From Allacma fusca (Eukaryota > Arthropoda > Collembola > Symphypleona > Sminthuridae), in NCBI GenBank assembly GCA_947179485.1, contig OX359245.1:33901067-33965066 (forward strand): a stretch of DNA of 64,000 bases, read 5' to 3'. The stretch's first letter is position 1, and every line of letters starts with the position of its first letter. Below the pieces are notes generated by a model. The model made no database searches and was not told the origin of the DNA. It saw nothing but the letters and a program-made list of their open reading frames with translations. The translations under genes and the position numbers were made by a program. Shown here piece by piece: positions 1 through 12,200 of the stretch.

Positions 1-63
1 TGTATTTTCGAAAAGAATGTAATTCATGAATACAAGGCAAAATTTTTCTCTTTCCCATCCACA

Positions 64-1415
64 ATGAACATCCTAGCATTTTGCATTTACGCGTTTTACA
101 CGGGCTGGACCTATTTCAATATTTTTAACACTCTGGGCAGAAGTTTACATGGCGTTGTGTTGTACACATTAGGAATTCAAACGCAGACACTCTACATCCA
201 AGTGGTGGTCATGACGCTGTTCGCGCGATGGAAATCTAGACAGTTCTCAAAAGGCTGGATGCATTTAATGGCGACGCATCGACGTCTTATTGGAAGGAAC
301 GAAGTTTTGCCGCGCGTCTTACAACAACTACGAAGCTATGCTGTCGTCACGCTTGCTGTTATCATTGTGGGCACAGCGGGCTACATGGTGACGTTCACTT
401 GGTTTATTATCCTACCATGTTTGCGTGGCAAGGGTAACTTATCTTGCAAACTGTTCAACCATCCTTTAGGGCATAAAATATCGCATTTGTTTGTTGTCAT
501 TTACTACCAAATGTTCTGCGCTCTATTTTTGCATATCTGTCTGACCATAAAAGGGCTGCATGTCCATTTAGCTTCGAAACTCAAGTCCGTTCTTGAAGAT
601 GAGCCAATCAACTTATTATCTCACGGTTGTACTTCTGAGAGACGATGCAAACAAATCGAAGCCCTACGACTCACTCATGAAAGATTATGCAAAGCTACGG
701 AGTGCTTTGGCCGATTTTTCGGTGTCCCTGCAATGTTCATAATTTTTTCCGCCTTCGTTTCCATTACTTGTGGAATCTACACGGTGATAGTAGCTACATT
801 CAGGTACGAAGGGAAATTGCGCTTCTCGATATCGCAGTATGTCGTCTGGAGTTTCCATTCATACTTTGGATTCCTCACTTTAAGCGTTATTCTAGCGGCG
901 GGGCAACTGGTGAAATCCGCGGTAAATTTTGAGAATTCTTAAGGTTTAAACCAAAAAGTTGTAGAAGCCAACGATTTTGTATTTACAAAAGAAAACTTGC
1001 AACCGTTTCGTGTCTATCCATCCTATTGTGAATCATTATTGTAGGGTGCTGGAAAAAAATCTTTAAAAATCATTTTTTAAATTTAGGGAGCAAAAGCGCG
1101 CAAGACCATTTATGGAGCAAAATTATCAAACTTAACAGCGGATATCAAATTTGAGGTAAAAATTTTTATCTCTTTGAGTTGTTGCTCCCTGATTTGTATT
1201 AAAATTCAAACTTTGCTGAGATTATTGTAGTATATATTTTAAAATGTATGTTTTGTCCGCAGATAAGTATTTTCAACCAGAAGCTTATGCACGTTCCAAG
1301 CTTAACTGCATGGGGCATTGCTGAAATCGGTACCGGACTATTTGCACCAGCTGTGACCAACATCATCACTTACATTTTGGTCCTATTGCAGTTCAGTGTC
1401 GGAGAAAAAACTTAG
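64..1415 (+). CDS. Gustatory receptor-like seven-TM chemoreceptor (3 exons, possibly 5' partial)
   Basis: Exons 64..921, 1087..1155 and 1263..1415 join in phase 0 at GTAAAT and GTAAAA donors, giving about 359 aa. Seven hydrophobic segments are visible, six in exon 1. The last exon ends with the gustatory-receptor signature: a TM segment containing TYILVLLQF (the TYhhhhhQF motif) just before the stop. The short middle exon encodes a basic linker typical of the third intracellular loop. The family forms ligand-gated channels in sensory neuron membranes; the ligand cannot be inferred. The frame is open upstream of the ATG to the window edge, and the N-terminal cytosolic part is short, so a further upstream exon is possible. 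Confidence 0.75.
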
Positions 1416-1751
1416 CTTGTTCAACTAACGGAAAATATAGTTTGGCAGGAATAAAAAATAGGATTCAAGTAAGACTTTAAACAGTCAAACCAAAACAATG
1501 TTTCACACTGACTGCTTTACATGCTTTCGGATTTGGTTCTGGAAGATTTAACAATCATTCATGGAATTGTTTCCCCTAAAGTTAACAACGAAGCATTAAC
1601 CTTAAAAAATAAACATGTATTTCTTATTGTTAGGAACTCACGCCAGAAATAACAATCACAACAAACAATTACTTATTTTTAACGCGGCAGTAATACATGA
1701 AGCTAAATTTAGCTTTTAAAATACAGTAATCCTTCAATACTGAGAAAAGTG
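1416..1751. other. Intergenic, no gene seen
   Basis: AT-rich 3' flank of the chemoreceptor gene. An AATAAA-like motif lies near 1607. I see no coding exon before the MITE begins at 1752. Confidence 0.5.
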
Positions 1752-2594
1752 CAGTGCCTGTCATGGGAACGGGTCACACCCGGGTGTTTGGGTGCAGGAA
1801 CGGGAACGGGTATCATATGGGTGCAAAATGTTTTCACCCAAAAGTGTGGGTACAGGTTTGGGAACCAACCTTTCCAATTATAGTATGTGGGAACAGGAAC
1901 CCATATGGGAACGGGTGCAATACAGGCTGAATGGGATCTGTACCCAACAGGATCGGGAACGATATGCTGAAAAACCCGTTTCTGTTCATGCGTACCCGTG
2001 TACAGAGGAATCTTGCGAGCATAACGATAATTACATGATTGATTTGTTTTGGCGTGGTGTGACCGACTATTTTTGTGTCGCTGTTGTAGTTTAGAGGCAA
2101 AAGTTCTTTGTTTGAACAGATCATCCCACGTCGAATGATGAAATGTGACAATAAAAATTAATTATATGCGTATGTTGTGCTTAGCCGTTGTAAGGCGACT
2201 TAAAAATTACAAAATTAATTACTTAAGTAGAATGAAATATAACAAATAGAATGAGTGAAATTGTGTGTGGCCATTGTTAGCAAAAATTGAAACAATAAGT
2301 ATATATAATGTATAACTTTTATCCTTGAATATATGAACTTCCGTTTCGGGTACGGGAACGGGTTCCAGGGTTTTGGGTACGGGTTTGGGTGCACCCAAAA
2401 TTAATTTTTGGGAACAAGGAACGGGAACGGGTTTGGGTGCTATAATTTTAAAGTTTTGGAGTCTGGGTGCGGCACTTTTGTTCACAAGATTTCGGGTGCA
2501 ATTTGGGAATTGGGTTCTGCCTTGTACCCAAACCCGAACTGTGGGAACGGGAATGGGAACGGGGACAACTTTTCTGTTCCCATGACAGGCACTG
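1752..2594. mobile_element. 843-bp non-autonomous hAT-type MITE, copy 1
   Basis: The ends are inverted: CAGTGCCTGTCATGGGAAC at the left, and its reverse complement at the right. The element is flanked by a perfect 8-bp target-site duplication, GAAAAGTG (1744..1751 and 2595..2602), the length expected for hAT transposition. Both ends are packed with variants of GGGAACGGG / GGTTTGGGTGC. The short ORFs inside follow these repeats and are not convincing genes. A copy of the same length lies at 27377..28219 and differs at only a handful of positions, so both insertions are recent. Confidence 0.9.
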
Positions 2595-2735
2595 GAAAAG
2601 TGGATGATCTGACAAAGTACATAAAGTTTGTGTATACATAATCTGAACATATTTTATTTCACATGGGATCGCTTATAACAGTGATAGTAGGCACATAGTA
2701 CGCTATAGAAATGATAATATTAACTCTAAGCTTAA

Positions 2736-2818
2736 ATCGTCGCTGAAGAGGCAAAATGGTCTACGTGCGCATGCTTTTGCGTAGCGCACGTAGACCATTT
2801 TACCTCTTCAGGGACGAT
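2736..2818. repeat. Near-perfect palindromic MITE remnant (CGTCGCTGAAGAGG family)
   Basis: ATCGTCGCTGAAGAGGCAAAATGG runs into GTCTACGTGCGC, then a short loop, then the inverted complement ending TCAGGGACGAT. The whole 83 bp would fold into one hairpin. The same terminal word bounds a larger element at 14769..15127, so this is a minimal member of that foldback family. Confidence 0.75.
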
Positions 2819-3373
2819 ATGCATACAACATTCTATGAAAACGTGGAATTGCTCATCAGTGGATGAGCATGTATAAATAAGGTGATGTTCATTGTAAAAT
2901 GTCATGTAACCTATAAGTAATTGGCCTTGGGTTGTTTTGGCTTTATTAACAAATTTAATCGGATTCCGAAGTCAACAAAACACCTATCTATATTTACATA
3001 CATGACCTTTCTGCGCCACATGTAGCAGCCGTCAGGACTCAATGTTCATTTAGTACAAAATGTTTGCTAGTAAATTGCCCATAGCAAAATACAGATATAA
3101 ATTTAGTACTTGCATACATAAGTGCAGTACTTTGTACTGTGATGAAACTCCAAGAGTCTAATTTGACGCACTGATATTTTGACTTTCGGGAACTATCATA
3201 TCTCTTTTCTATCTGCGTCGAAGGTAAATTTCCAATGATTTGGTGACAGCCCCAATGATTATACTTATCACGGATTGCAACAGTGTCCAAGTAAAATATA
3301 CATTACATACGAATTCTACAGAGAATTATCCTCGTTGAAGTAATACGCCCAAGAATATACTCAAGGAACAAAA

Positions 3374-5831
3374 ATGGTGAGCTTTAAAAATTGTGAAACT
3401 ATTTTTCATAAGAAATTGACATTTGAGCATATATTTTGATGTAAATTTTCTTAAATATTTCCAGGGCTGGCTTTGCTGTAGCTCCAAAATTACAGTGGTT
3501 GAAAATAAACAAAGAAGTAGGAAAAGTCTACCAATAAGCATAAAATCCGCAAAACACTCCATACCAAATTTAAAGCAGCAGTTTTTAGCCCCAATACAAA
3601 AATTACCACCTTTCCAGAAAATTGAGCCATTCATTCCGGAAATCACTCCTCCGCGCATTGAGTTCAGCGTCCGTGACAGTGACCTCCCTCTGGTGGATTG
3701 CATCGAGATTCTCCAACTCCTTCATAAAATTGTAGAAAACAACAGGGAGGAAGGCACGCCCACAATCCTCGCCCAGGCTGACCGTCGTCTTGGGAATGTC
3801 TCAAAATCTGACACTGTCCGGAAGTACATTAAGCGCTACGGCCACAAGTACGACCACATACTTTGGCTCGATGCAGAAAATCGGACCGTGATGCAAAACT
3901 CTTTTTGCAATTTAACCGTGAAGCTAAACAACAATCTATTTGATGAAGAAGGGAAATCCTACAAACCTATCCAGACACTTGCGAAAGAAATTTTCCGGGT
4001 CTTGACCCAGCGCCACTGTCTAATCATTTTTGACGGCGTGGATGACAAGAACGTATTCGATTCGGAGGAAGGTATCATTGATTTACTCCCACAAAAATTC
4101 CATGGACAAGTAAAGCCATCCATTATTATCACATCTAGAAAATCCAAGTGGGACAACCCCGAGCTTCCTGTTGGTTTGGAGCTGGCGCCTCTAACGGAAG
4201 AGCGCTGCGTGGAATACTTGCTCACGTCTTTAAAGGTTGAGGACAATTCTGAAAATCGTTCCACTGCAGCCTTGATATCTCAAGGAACAGGGCGTCTCCC
4301 ACGTCTCCTGAAATTATCTGTTGCTATTATGGAGCAAGATGCGCGGCAGAACGAAGCGCTGAACAAGTCTCCGCTTCAAGACTTCCTGGAAGCATACATT
4401 ACCATAAAGCGAAGATTTTTACCATTGAGGATGAACAACGCTCGCGCCGACTCCCGTTATTACATCCTTATTCATTTGGCGATGTCAAAGGTACTGGAGC
4501 ATCCCGATGTGAAAGCGCGGGAAATCGCCCGGAAGTGCTGCCAACTAATTATGTACTTCCCGAATATTAAAATCCCGAAAAAGATTTTTACATTATTTTT
4601 CCCATTTGAAAATCAATCAGTCCTGAAGGAAGGGCTTCAATTGCTCAGTAATTATTGCGTGGTGACGGATTGCGTGGACCATTTAGAAATGCATCCATTG
4701 GTGCAGCAGGCATTTGTAGAAGTAGGGAGGGTGAATCACTGGGAGGGCGAGACTATTCGGAATGAGATCCAAATACTCACCAGTTACTTGTCGATTATGA
4801 CCTCAGAAGAGGAATGTTACAGAGAAATCCTTGCTTGTGCGATTCAGGTCGAGGAATATGTCAAGCACGACTATAACAATTCTTTTAATCTAGACTTTGC
4901 CAAATTTCTTTTAAGTAAAATCAAAGATATTTATTTCGAGAAAACGTATGAAATTTCCGAGCGGATTTTTAAATTTGAACTTGCCACACTAGGCGGTACT
5001 CACCGCGATACTTTAAACTCTCAAGAAGCCACGGCTGATGCGCTTTGTAGCTTGCGACGATACCCAGAAGCAGAGCAGGTGTACCATGAAGTTTACATAG
5101 CTAGGCAGGATATTGGCGGGAAGGCTTCAAAACAAGCCCTCATGACAGCATACAGCTTGGCGAACGTCTACTCAAAGCAAGGAAGAGTTAGAGATGCGCT
5201 GGAGCTGTACTCCGAGTCAGATCTCATAGCCGGGAAGAGAAAGTCAAATGTTATGCTAGATTTAATATCTAATTTACTCAAGCATTGTGAGATTGCTAAG
5301 TTACATTTGAAAGTAGGGGAGTTCAAGGAGGCGAACTCATTAGCTTCGGATGTTGTAGATCAGCGCTTGCGCATGGTAGGTTTAGATAATGAAGAAACCC
5401 TCAAGGCCAGGCATATCAAGGGGTGTGCTCTCAGCGGTCTGAAAAGGTGGGTGGATGCCGATAAGGAGTTGCGCATCGTGGTCAAGTTAGGAAGTGAAAT
5501 ACTTGGTAAAGCGCATCCAATGGTGTTGCTAGCTTCCAGGGACTTGGCGCGTGTGAAGATCCATTGGGGGAAGGTGCAAGATGCACATAAAATATATGTG
5601 GAACTTTTGGAGGTCCAACTTAAGAATTTTACATTAGATCATGAAACCACTATAGGGATCATGCGCGAGATGGCAGAGGTTCTTATGAGCATGCGCAGAT
5701 TCAATATGGCCCTGCTCATGTATATGCAAGCCCAAATCTTTGCTTCCTCTTTTTTGCCCGAGACTCATATTGAAAAAGAAAATTGTGAGGCAGACGTAGC
5801 TGCCGTGTTTGTAAAGATTTTACCAATTTAA
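3374..5831 (+). CDS. NB-ARC / TPR (NLR-like) protein with degenerate Walker A
   Basis: Proposed exons are 3374..3376 (the ATG alone, followed by GTGAGC) and 3465..5831 (after TTTCCAG), giving about 789 aa beginning MGWLCC. The NB-ARC part spans about residues 85-450. Walker B is clear (CLIIFDGVDD, about 186-195) and a TSR sensor follows near 224, with a GxLP-like motif (GTGRLPRLLKL). The Walker A position reads LGNVSKSD: the Lys-Ser survive but the glycine pattern is lost. The C-terminal third (about 500-770) is helical TPR of the kinesin-light-chain type. In this family NB-ARC is an oligomerising switch and TPRs sense ligand or partner. No N-terminal death-fold domain is visible. The N-terminal Gly/Cys run could be lipid-modified, though Trp at position 3 argues against myristoylation. 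An AATAAA lies near 5914. The single-ATG first exon is inferred; no other in-frame Met precedes the NB-ARC. Confidence 0.8.
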
Positions 5832-6615
5832 TTCTTCTACGTTTGGATACACTAAAAATTCATTTTAATTGTTTAGTATCTCCACCTGTATTGCTGTGTA
5901 AATTTTTTAAATCAATAAATCAGTTACGTAATGAGATGCCACCATGCCACTTCCAAAAACAATCATTCAATCAATTCATTTCCACGGTAAAATACGAACT
6001 ACTTGATTAAGTTTGCTTTTACGCATGGTACGAATTTTATAAGCACTGTTTTTCTGCTGTTTACACATCACAATAGTCCACTCACTAAAATGTAAAAGTA
6101 GTAAAGCTAAGACCTCCTTCTAAGAGCCTCCTTTTGCATTTATAAAAACTGCCTGCTTTTAGGATGCTCTTATAAATGGAGTACACTGTAAACCGGTAAT
6201 GTTTTTATAGGACTTCGGAACATAGAACAACTGCCTGAATCCTATTCAGTTCAGGCAAATTGGAGAAACAGTTTGGAGAGCAATTTCCTAGGAAACTCAT
6301 CTAGTACATTCATATATACTAGATATTTATAGGTATATATATATATAATTATATATATCGAATGATGCACAGACCTTTGAACTGTGTATCTAGCGTTGCC
6401 TTATCAATTAATATACAAATTAAAAAATCCTACTCAGTTAAACTATCTACATCTGGAAATGCACAAAGCAACCTCACCCTACAATGAGATTCATCGTCAC
6501 ATTTCCTACAAAATCTTTCGCACGTACTGTACTCTGTTCCAGTAACGTTGAGAACGAAAATAATTACCAAAACCATACAATTAGTGCTTTAAACGTAATT
6601 GTGAATTAGTAAAAC
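5832..6615. other. Intergenic between NLR-like gene and CARD-like gene 1
   Basis: AT-rich, with a pure TA tract near 6328-6360. No exon recognised. It should hold the 3' UTR of the NB-ARC gene and the promoter of the next gene. Confidence 0.5.
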
Positions 6616-7066
6616 ATGGATACACGACAAGTTCAACTAATTTCCCAAGTCCAAAATAAACTCCAGGAATTGCGGGACCAAGGCTGTGTTACCTGTGTTT
6701 TTGAACTATTTCGTCCTCGTCTTACGCAGTTTTACTCAAAGACAACGGAACCTGATCAAGTGGCAGTATGCCTTGTACAACTGGGTGTCTTGACATTGGG
6801 TCAGCAGGAACAAATAGTACGTGAAATGTTAAACAGTTTTGTTACAAAGTTTTGTAAATATCATGCGAATAATTCTGGATTAAAAGTCGTAAATATTTTG
6901 TTTACAGAGGAGTAAAGTTTTGAATACGGACAAAAATGAGATGATTTACAGCACCATTTTTAAAAAAGAATCCATCTCAGAAATTATTCAGGCTTTAGCT
7001 AGCACTGGGAACGGTCACATCTTGAAGTTAATTGAGGAAATTTCACAGCCCAATCCGTTACGATAG
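6616..7066 (+). CDS. Small CARD-like (death-fold) protein, paralogue 1
   Basis: Exons 6616..6816 (donor GTACGT) and 6908..7066 (acceptor TTTACAG) join in phase 0, giving 119 aa. The exon boundary falls at the same place as in the paralogues at 12879 and 16895, after a QxxxI/V motif. Shared blocks are LTQFY-x(2)-TT-x-PD in exon 1 and Y-x-I-x(3)-S-x(4)-L-x-ALxxSGNxHILKLIEE in exon 2. The helix pattern and the final 'GN-h-LKLI' helix resemble a CARD. Unlike its relatives it lacks the N-terminal Asn/Gly-rich motif; an upstream exon with it was not found. Likely an adaptor in death-fold signalling (inference). An uninterrupted reading of exon 1 past the donor gives an unrelated tail and is rejected. 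Confidence 0.6.
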
Positions 7067-9042
7067 ATTTCGGGTAATCACATATGGATGGAACAAATAA
7101 AGATTCATCAACTTGCTTTGTTTGACACTAAACTGATATTTTTTTGTTATTTGAATTCATTGTTAAAAACAGCAAAACACAATCGGAATTCGAAAATATG
7201 AAACTTTGGCAAGTGAGGACTGGATTGGAAATCGAATTCGGAAAATGAAGAGGCAAGAAGCCACTGAATCACTGAAATATATTATACGCATGCATCGGAC
7301 TATATGCATCGGAAAAATCCTCACATTGTTTTTGCATTGTAGTGTTGTGGAATATTTTGAAATAGCGTAGTGATTAATTTTTTAAGTACTTCGAACAATT
7401 AGACATGGGCATAGAACATTTGTTTAAACCATTGCACATACATACATTTTAATGCCAACCACTCCTTAAATACGCAACATACATGATGACAGGCATTTAA
7501 ATTCATTTGTACTCAGTATTTCAAATACAAAATGTTGAGAGTGAATCGCCGTTATTTTAATAATGAGTTGATGGGAAACTGATAACTAAATTCTTAAACT
7601 TTTAAATTCCTGTTCGTTTAGGAGCATTTCATGCCTGAACCTTGCTCCTTTATTCTTACATCCATGAACCTCGTCCTTTCGAACATTTTCCTGAATATAA
7701 AATATGTAGATATATAATTCAAATATACCGATTTAAAAATTAATGGCACTTTTATTTACATTGTTATAAAGTTTTCCGAGCTTAATTTCCTGGTCTTGTG
7801 GGAAAATCCATTGTGTAGAGTAAATGTTAATAACGGATAATACTACAGAATATTCGCGTTATAAGAGATTCCCTTGTATGCCTGGATGAATTCCTATTTA
7901 TTACAGCATTAAATTGTGTTCACGTAGTTACATAAATCCCTGTTACTCTTACAATTACAACCAATTTATGCTTCTTTTTGATGTGGGATAAACAAAAAGA
8001 GTGAATTTTATTTTCATTACACAACAATGAGAAATGTTCATCAGGGATTTTGTTGGAAGTTGAGTTGGAAGATAATCATGAGAGGGAGTAATGACATTTC
8101 AAAGTTAACGCAATTTAACGAGACCACGAACTCTGGGTTCCTTACAGAGTCGCAGAGACCCTGCAATCAGTCAAAGTTTTGAATGATTACCATTGGGAAA
8201 AACATTAAATTTGAAGACCCGACATTATGACTCGTAGCTTAGCTAATTGACAATTGGCTATAGCTATAATTGCCAGAGCCCATGATAAAATATAATACCA
8301 TGCTGAATTATTTTCATTAGAAGTGTACGAGGTTTTTATATAATTAATATAAACTGTTTATGGGTGTTGGTCTCAGTAAGTCATTTATATATGCACAGTG
8401 TATAGGCTACAGACAATAATCCAGAGCTTGGCTTGTCTGTGAGCATTTATTGTCTTTTAGATATTGCATGTGATTTAACTGCTCATTTTTAGATAAACAC
8501 CTAGAAGCGTACAATCGTCGATATTTCTCGTTTATCAGACATTCGGGCTTTTCAAGAGACTTCTCGGGAAAAGATAAAAATGTTCCAGTGCTATTTTCAT
8601 AGTAATTTGATACTACATTTAAGCAAATCTCAGCTTATTTTACCTTTATAACATAAGTGCATTAATTTTCAGAATTTTTTATGTCACTTTTTTTAACTAC
8701 CTTTGAACGCATGCCTAATGTAGGAACGAGTGCATATGTACCTCGAATCTTACAATGATATGAATTTTATGAAACGGATAAAAACTTTTATTGGACCATC
8801 TCTCAAATAAACTACGCATTAGAAGACTCATTGATATGATACTACACTTCGGATTATTAAAGTAATGGATCTGACATAAACGCTGTTATTTAAATAGTTA
8901 CGATGATTATTTACAATTAACCACTCAATAAAATCACCTCAATCAACATTCGTCTATGAGTACGATTAGAACCACAACTTTTGCTTCCACACATTAATTT
9001 ACTATTTGATTTTGAGGCAACATAAAATTCTTATTTAAAAAC
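7067..9042. repeat. Intergenic; 7.75-9.0 kb is the left copy of a degenerate segmental duplication
   Basis: No exon found in 7067-7750. From about 7755 (GTTATAAAGTTTTCCGAGC...) to the next ATG the sequence matches 11240..12878 in order but with many changes. Shared landmarks are ATTCTCGTTATA-like text, TTCTCGGGAAAAGATAAAA, and the block just before the ATG (CTCAATAAA...AACATG). It shows that the genes at 9043 and 12879 arose by tandem duplication together with their upstream DNA. Confidence 0.6.
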
Positions 9043-9258
9043 ATGTCGAATAATAATACTATTGCTGGCATTATTAACAGTGGGACATTCAATGTTCGGA
9101 ACTTAAATTCTACTGTTGTCACTGGAAGCCACAATAATCTTAGTCCACAAGGGCAAAATCAAGCCGGAGACTCAAATACAAATCTGGCCAACAACCCAAT
9201 TAACTCCACAAATCCACAAGTACCAACAAACGTACCACAGCATAACAACACAGGCTAA
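9043..9258 (+). CDS. Short Asn/Gln-rich protein with RHIM/HET-s-like motif, no CARD (paralogue 2)
   Basis: A 71-aa ORF starting at an ATG in the same context (AAAAACATGTC) as the paralogue at 12879. Residues about 9-31 (NSGTFNVRNL...STVVTGSHNN) match residues about 5-28 of that protein. The rest is a disordered, Asn/Gln/Pro-rich tail. The CARD-coding part is absent: the frame ends before it and I see no second exon in the next 500 bp. It may be a motif-only decoy or regulator, or a truncated duplicate. The intact start and upstream homology favour a once functional gene; expression is unknown. Confidence 0.5.
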   Translation: MSNNNTIAGIINSGTFNVRNLNSTVVTGSHNNLSPQGQNQAGDSNTNLANNPINSTNPQVPTNVPQHNNTG

Positions 9259-12200
9259 TTTCACAAGTAAACCAATTTAAAAAAATTAAACCCAATTCTA
9301 TAACAGTAGTAGATTTTGTGTTCACTCATGAATTAAAATCAAACATTTATTAACAGGTTTTGCTTCACGACAATCTCTGTGTATACCTGTCATTTGAGTT
9401 AATGGTTAACAACGGCAAGGACAAGAATTGACATTGCTCAACGACAGAGGCAAACAACCGCTGAATCAGTAAAATTAAATGGATACTGGATGGGAAAATC
9501 CTTAAAATATCCTTATATTCCTTTCGAATTGTATCTGCTTGCAAAATCTGTTAAAACAAATACATATAAGCACTATTCGATAAAGATTTTATTCTCAAAA
9601 CAAAAGTTTCGTCACATAAGAAATCATTTTATGAATAAATAACACTTTTTAATGCTGGGTCAGGCCGAAACTTCTTCAAAATTTTCTCTGATCATAAGAC
9701 ATAATTACTTTAGTTGTAATTATTTTGTACTTCAAATTAAAATTCATAGGGTTATAATGAATTCACCAGCTCAATAAATAATATTCTATACAATGATTCT
9801 TCGAGCACTCCAGGAAATAAAATATTGGTACTCACCCGAATATAATATTTATACAAAAATTGTCCAAGCACGTGCACAAAACCAATATCAACAATACCTT
9901 CAGCACAGTTTACTCCAAGTTTGGTTTGTATTGAAATTAAAATTAATATTTATTCAAATCAGCAAATCATGACATGCACAATAATTCGTATACGATGAAA
10001 GTAGTGCTCTTACCCATTCATAAATATAAAATAATGTAAAATGTTAAGAGCAAAGGGATCTACAGTCAGAAACAAACTGCTTCACAATTACACACACTAC
10101 AAATATATTAAAGGCTTCATGCAGAATATGTATGTTGAATAAAATACAAGGCAGAAATGTTAACGTGGTTAAATATTTTGCATGAACTTTCATTCAACGC
10201 ATTCATATGTGACAATACCGTTAATCCAAACTACTAAACAAAAAATTCCAGCACGTTTTGACACCATTTCAATAATCTTACAAGAAATGCACGCTCCAAA
10301 TGAAGGAGGGCTGGTTTTGGAGGAAGGCTGAAGGAAGGGTGAGTTAATTTCAAAATTGAAGGAAGGTAAATAATTTTACAGGATTCATTCATTGGTAGGA
10401 AGTAGGAAGGATTTTTTTAAAATTTATCTTTGAAGGTGTGAGGGACGGATGTTTCAATTGGACATCTCTAGTAATAATATACATATGCATACATACATAA
10501 ATAGAATTACATTAACATTTATTAATCTATCCGAGCTTTTTTTTCCCTTCCAACGACTTCAGATACAGTAGTGTCATCTGTAATGTGCACTTTGTGTTGC
10601 TTACATCAGTTCTATCTGTTTTTCCTAGAGGCAATAATTTATCGGTTGACTCAGTTAATTGTCATGGGTCGAAGAACAGGCAGATAAAAATAATTTATCT
10701 AAACAGTTCAATGACAAATCTGTGGATTTGTCTTTAGTGTAACTTTCAAGGGTTGGGAGATTAGTTTCGACTAGAAAGTAGGAATTTTATCCATGTCTTT
10801 GGATTACGTGGAAAATAAATTGACAAGCTTAATTAATTTGCAAGATTTTGATATCTTACAGGCTGTCATCTTCAAGACCAAATACAGCAAGACTTAGTTA
10901 CGCCAAAATATCTAATCCACTTAAACTGAATTGTTTACTTTCATTTTCAAATAATTCAGGTTTTTTTACAAAAACAAGATTTAAAAATAAAATCTTATTT
11001 TTGATATAAGATTACAAATATCATTTATAAAAAACATTATTTGTTAACGTTCATGAATAATTTGCCTTCTGTCTCTTGATTGATGAGGCCTTATTCCTTT
11101 ATTTTCCGTAATAATTGTTTGGGTTCTTTCATTACGGCTTATCAGCTCCATCCAAAAATACATTGAGTAAATTGTGATGGAGAGGGAAATTCTAATAGTG
11201 GCATTTTTCATGTAAAGGAGTAGTTGACCTTTTACCTTACCGTGTAATAAAGTTTTTCGAACTCACTTGTCTGGGCTTGTCAAAAAATTCTATAGTGGTA
11301 AAACAAATATCGATGCTAGATTACGTAAGATATGTACAGGATATTCTCGTTATACGGGATTCCCTTATACATATGCATATATACCTGGACGTATTTTTAT
11401 TTACTACTACAACTTTCACAAAATTACAGATTTATGACCACATTATGCTCCTCTTTGATTTGTGCTATTATAAAGGTGGTGAATTGTATTTACATTCATT
11501 TATGAGTAATGCCGAGAAATTTAAATCTATAATTTTAGGTACATATCTACCTATAAACCCTAAACTTTGTGATAAATAAAATCTAATCGGGAACACTTAA
11601 CACAACTAAACACTGCTTGACTTCCAGGATTTTGTAGAGTTGTGGGTAACAGAGCAAGATAAGCCTTATTTAAATTCAGTATGTACATACATATATGCAT
11701 ATGAGTGTGTATTTCCTGAATGGGGGCACACAAGACTTCAGTGTATTGATATTCCGCTTAGGTGACTTTTGAACAAAACTGCTTGTGTCAATGTCTCATC
11801 CCCCGAAATAGCATGATGAAATTATTCGTTGCATTAGATTAATTACCTGGACAAGAGACGAACAGCATAACCGCTCCTTTTTGTCTGCATAAATATTTTG
11901 TTACTTGTAATAAAAAATACTAGAATTCAAAGTCTTGACCTATTGTAATGTTTTTTTCAATGGTCTCAGTCGCTGACATCAAGCCATTATGTGTTCAAGC
12001 TATTTTACAATAATATAAATAAGCATATAAAAAGTGCATTTAGTTCTAGATGTAGGGTCCAAACGGGTAGCATAGGAATTAGCCTTTTGATTTTTTTAGA
12101 TCCCCCTAGATCCCAGATAAAGATACATTTCTTGATAAATCTATAGGCAATGAGAACTTTAAGCTTGTCAATCAGGTCAAGTGCCAATTGTATACGGTGA

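Noticed and set aside
1792..2094. 100-aa ORF repeated almost identically at 27417..27719
   Set aside because: It lies inside the 843-bp MITE and its conservation is explained by the young age of both copies; no domain or start context.
2219..2650. 143-aa minus-strand ORF with Pro/Val repeats
   Set aside because: Translation of the GGGAACGGG word array; repetitive peptide is a by-product.
3326..4264. Minus-strand ORFs opposite the NB-ARC gene
   Set aside because: Shadows of the well-supported plus-strand NB-ARC/TPR coding exon.
11277..11579. 100-aa ORF between motif genes
   Set aside because: Falls in the duplicated non-coding segment; the homologous stretch near 7800-8100 has no matching open frame.
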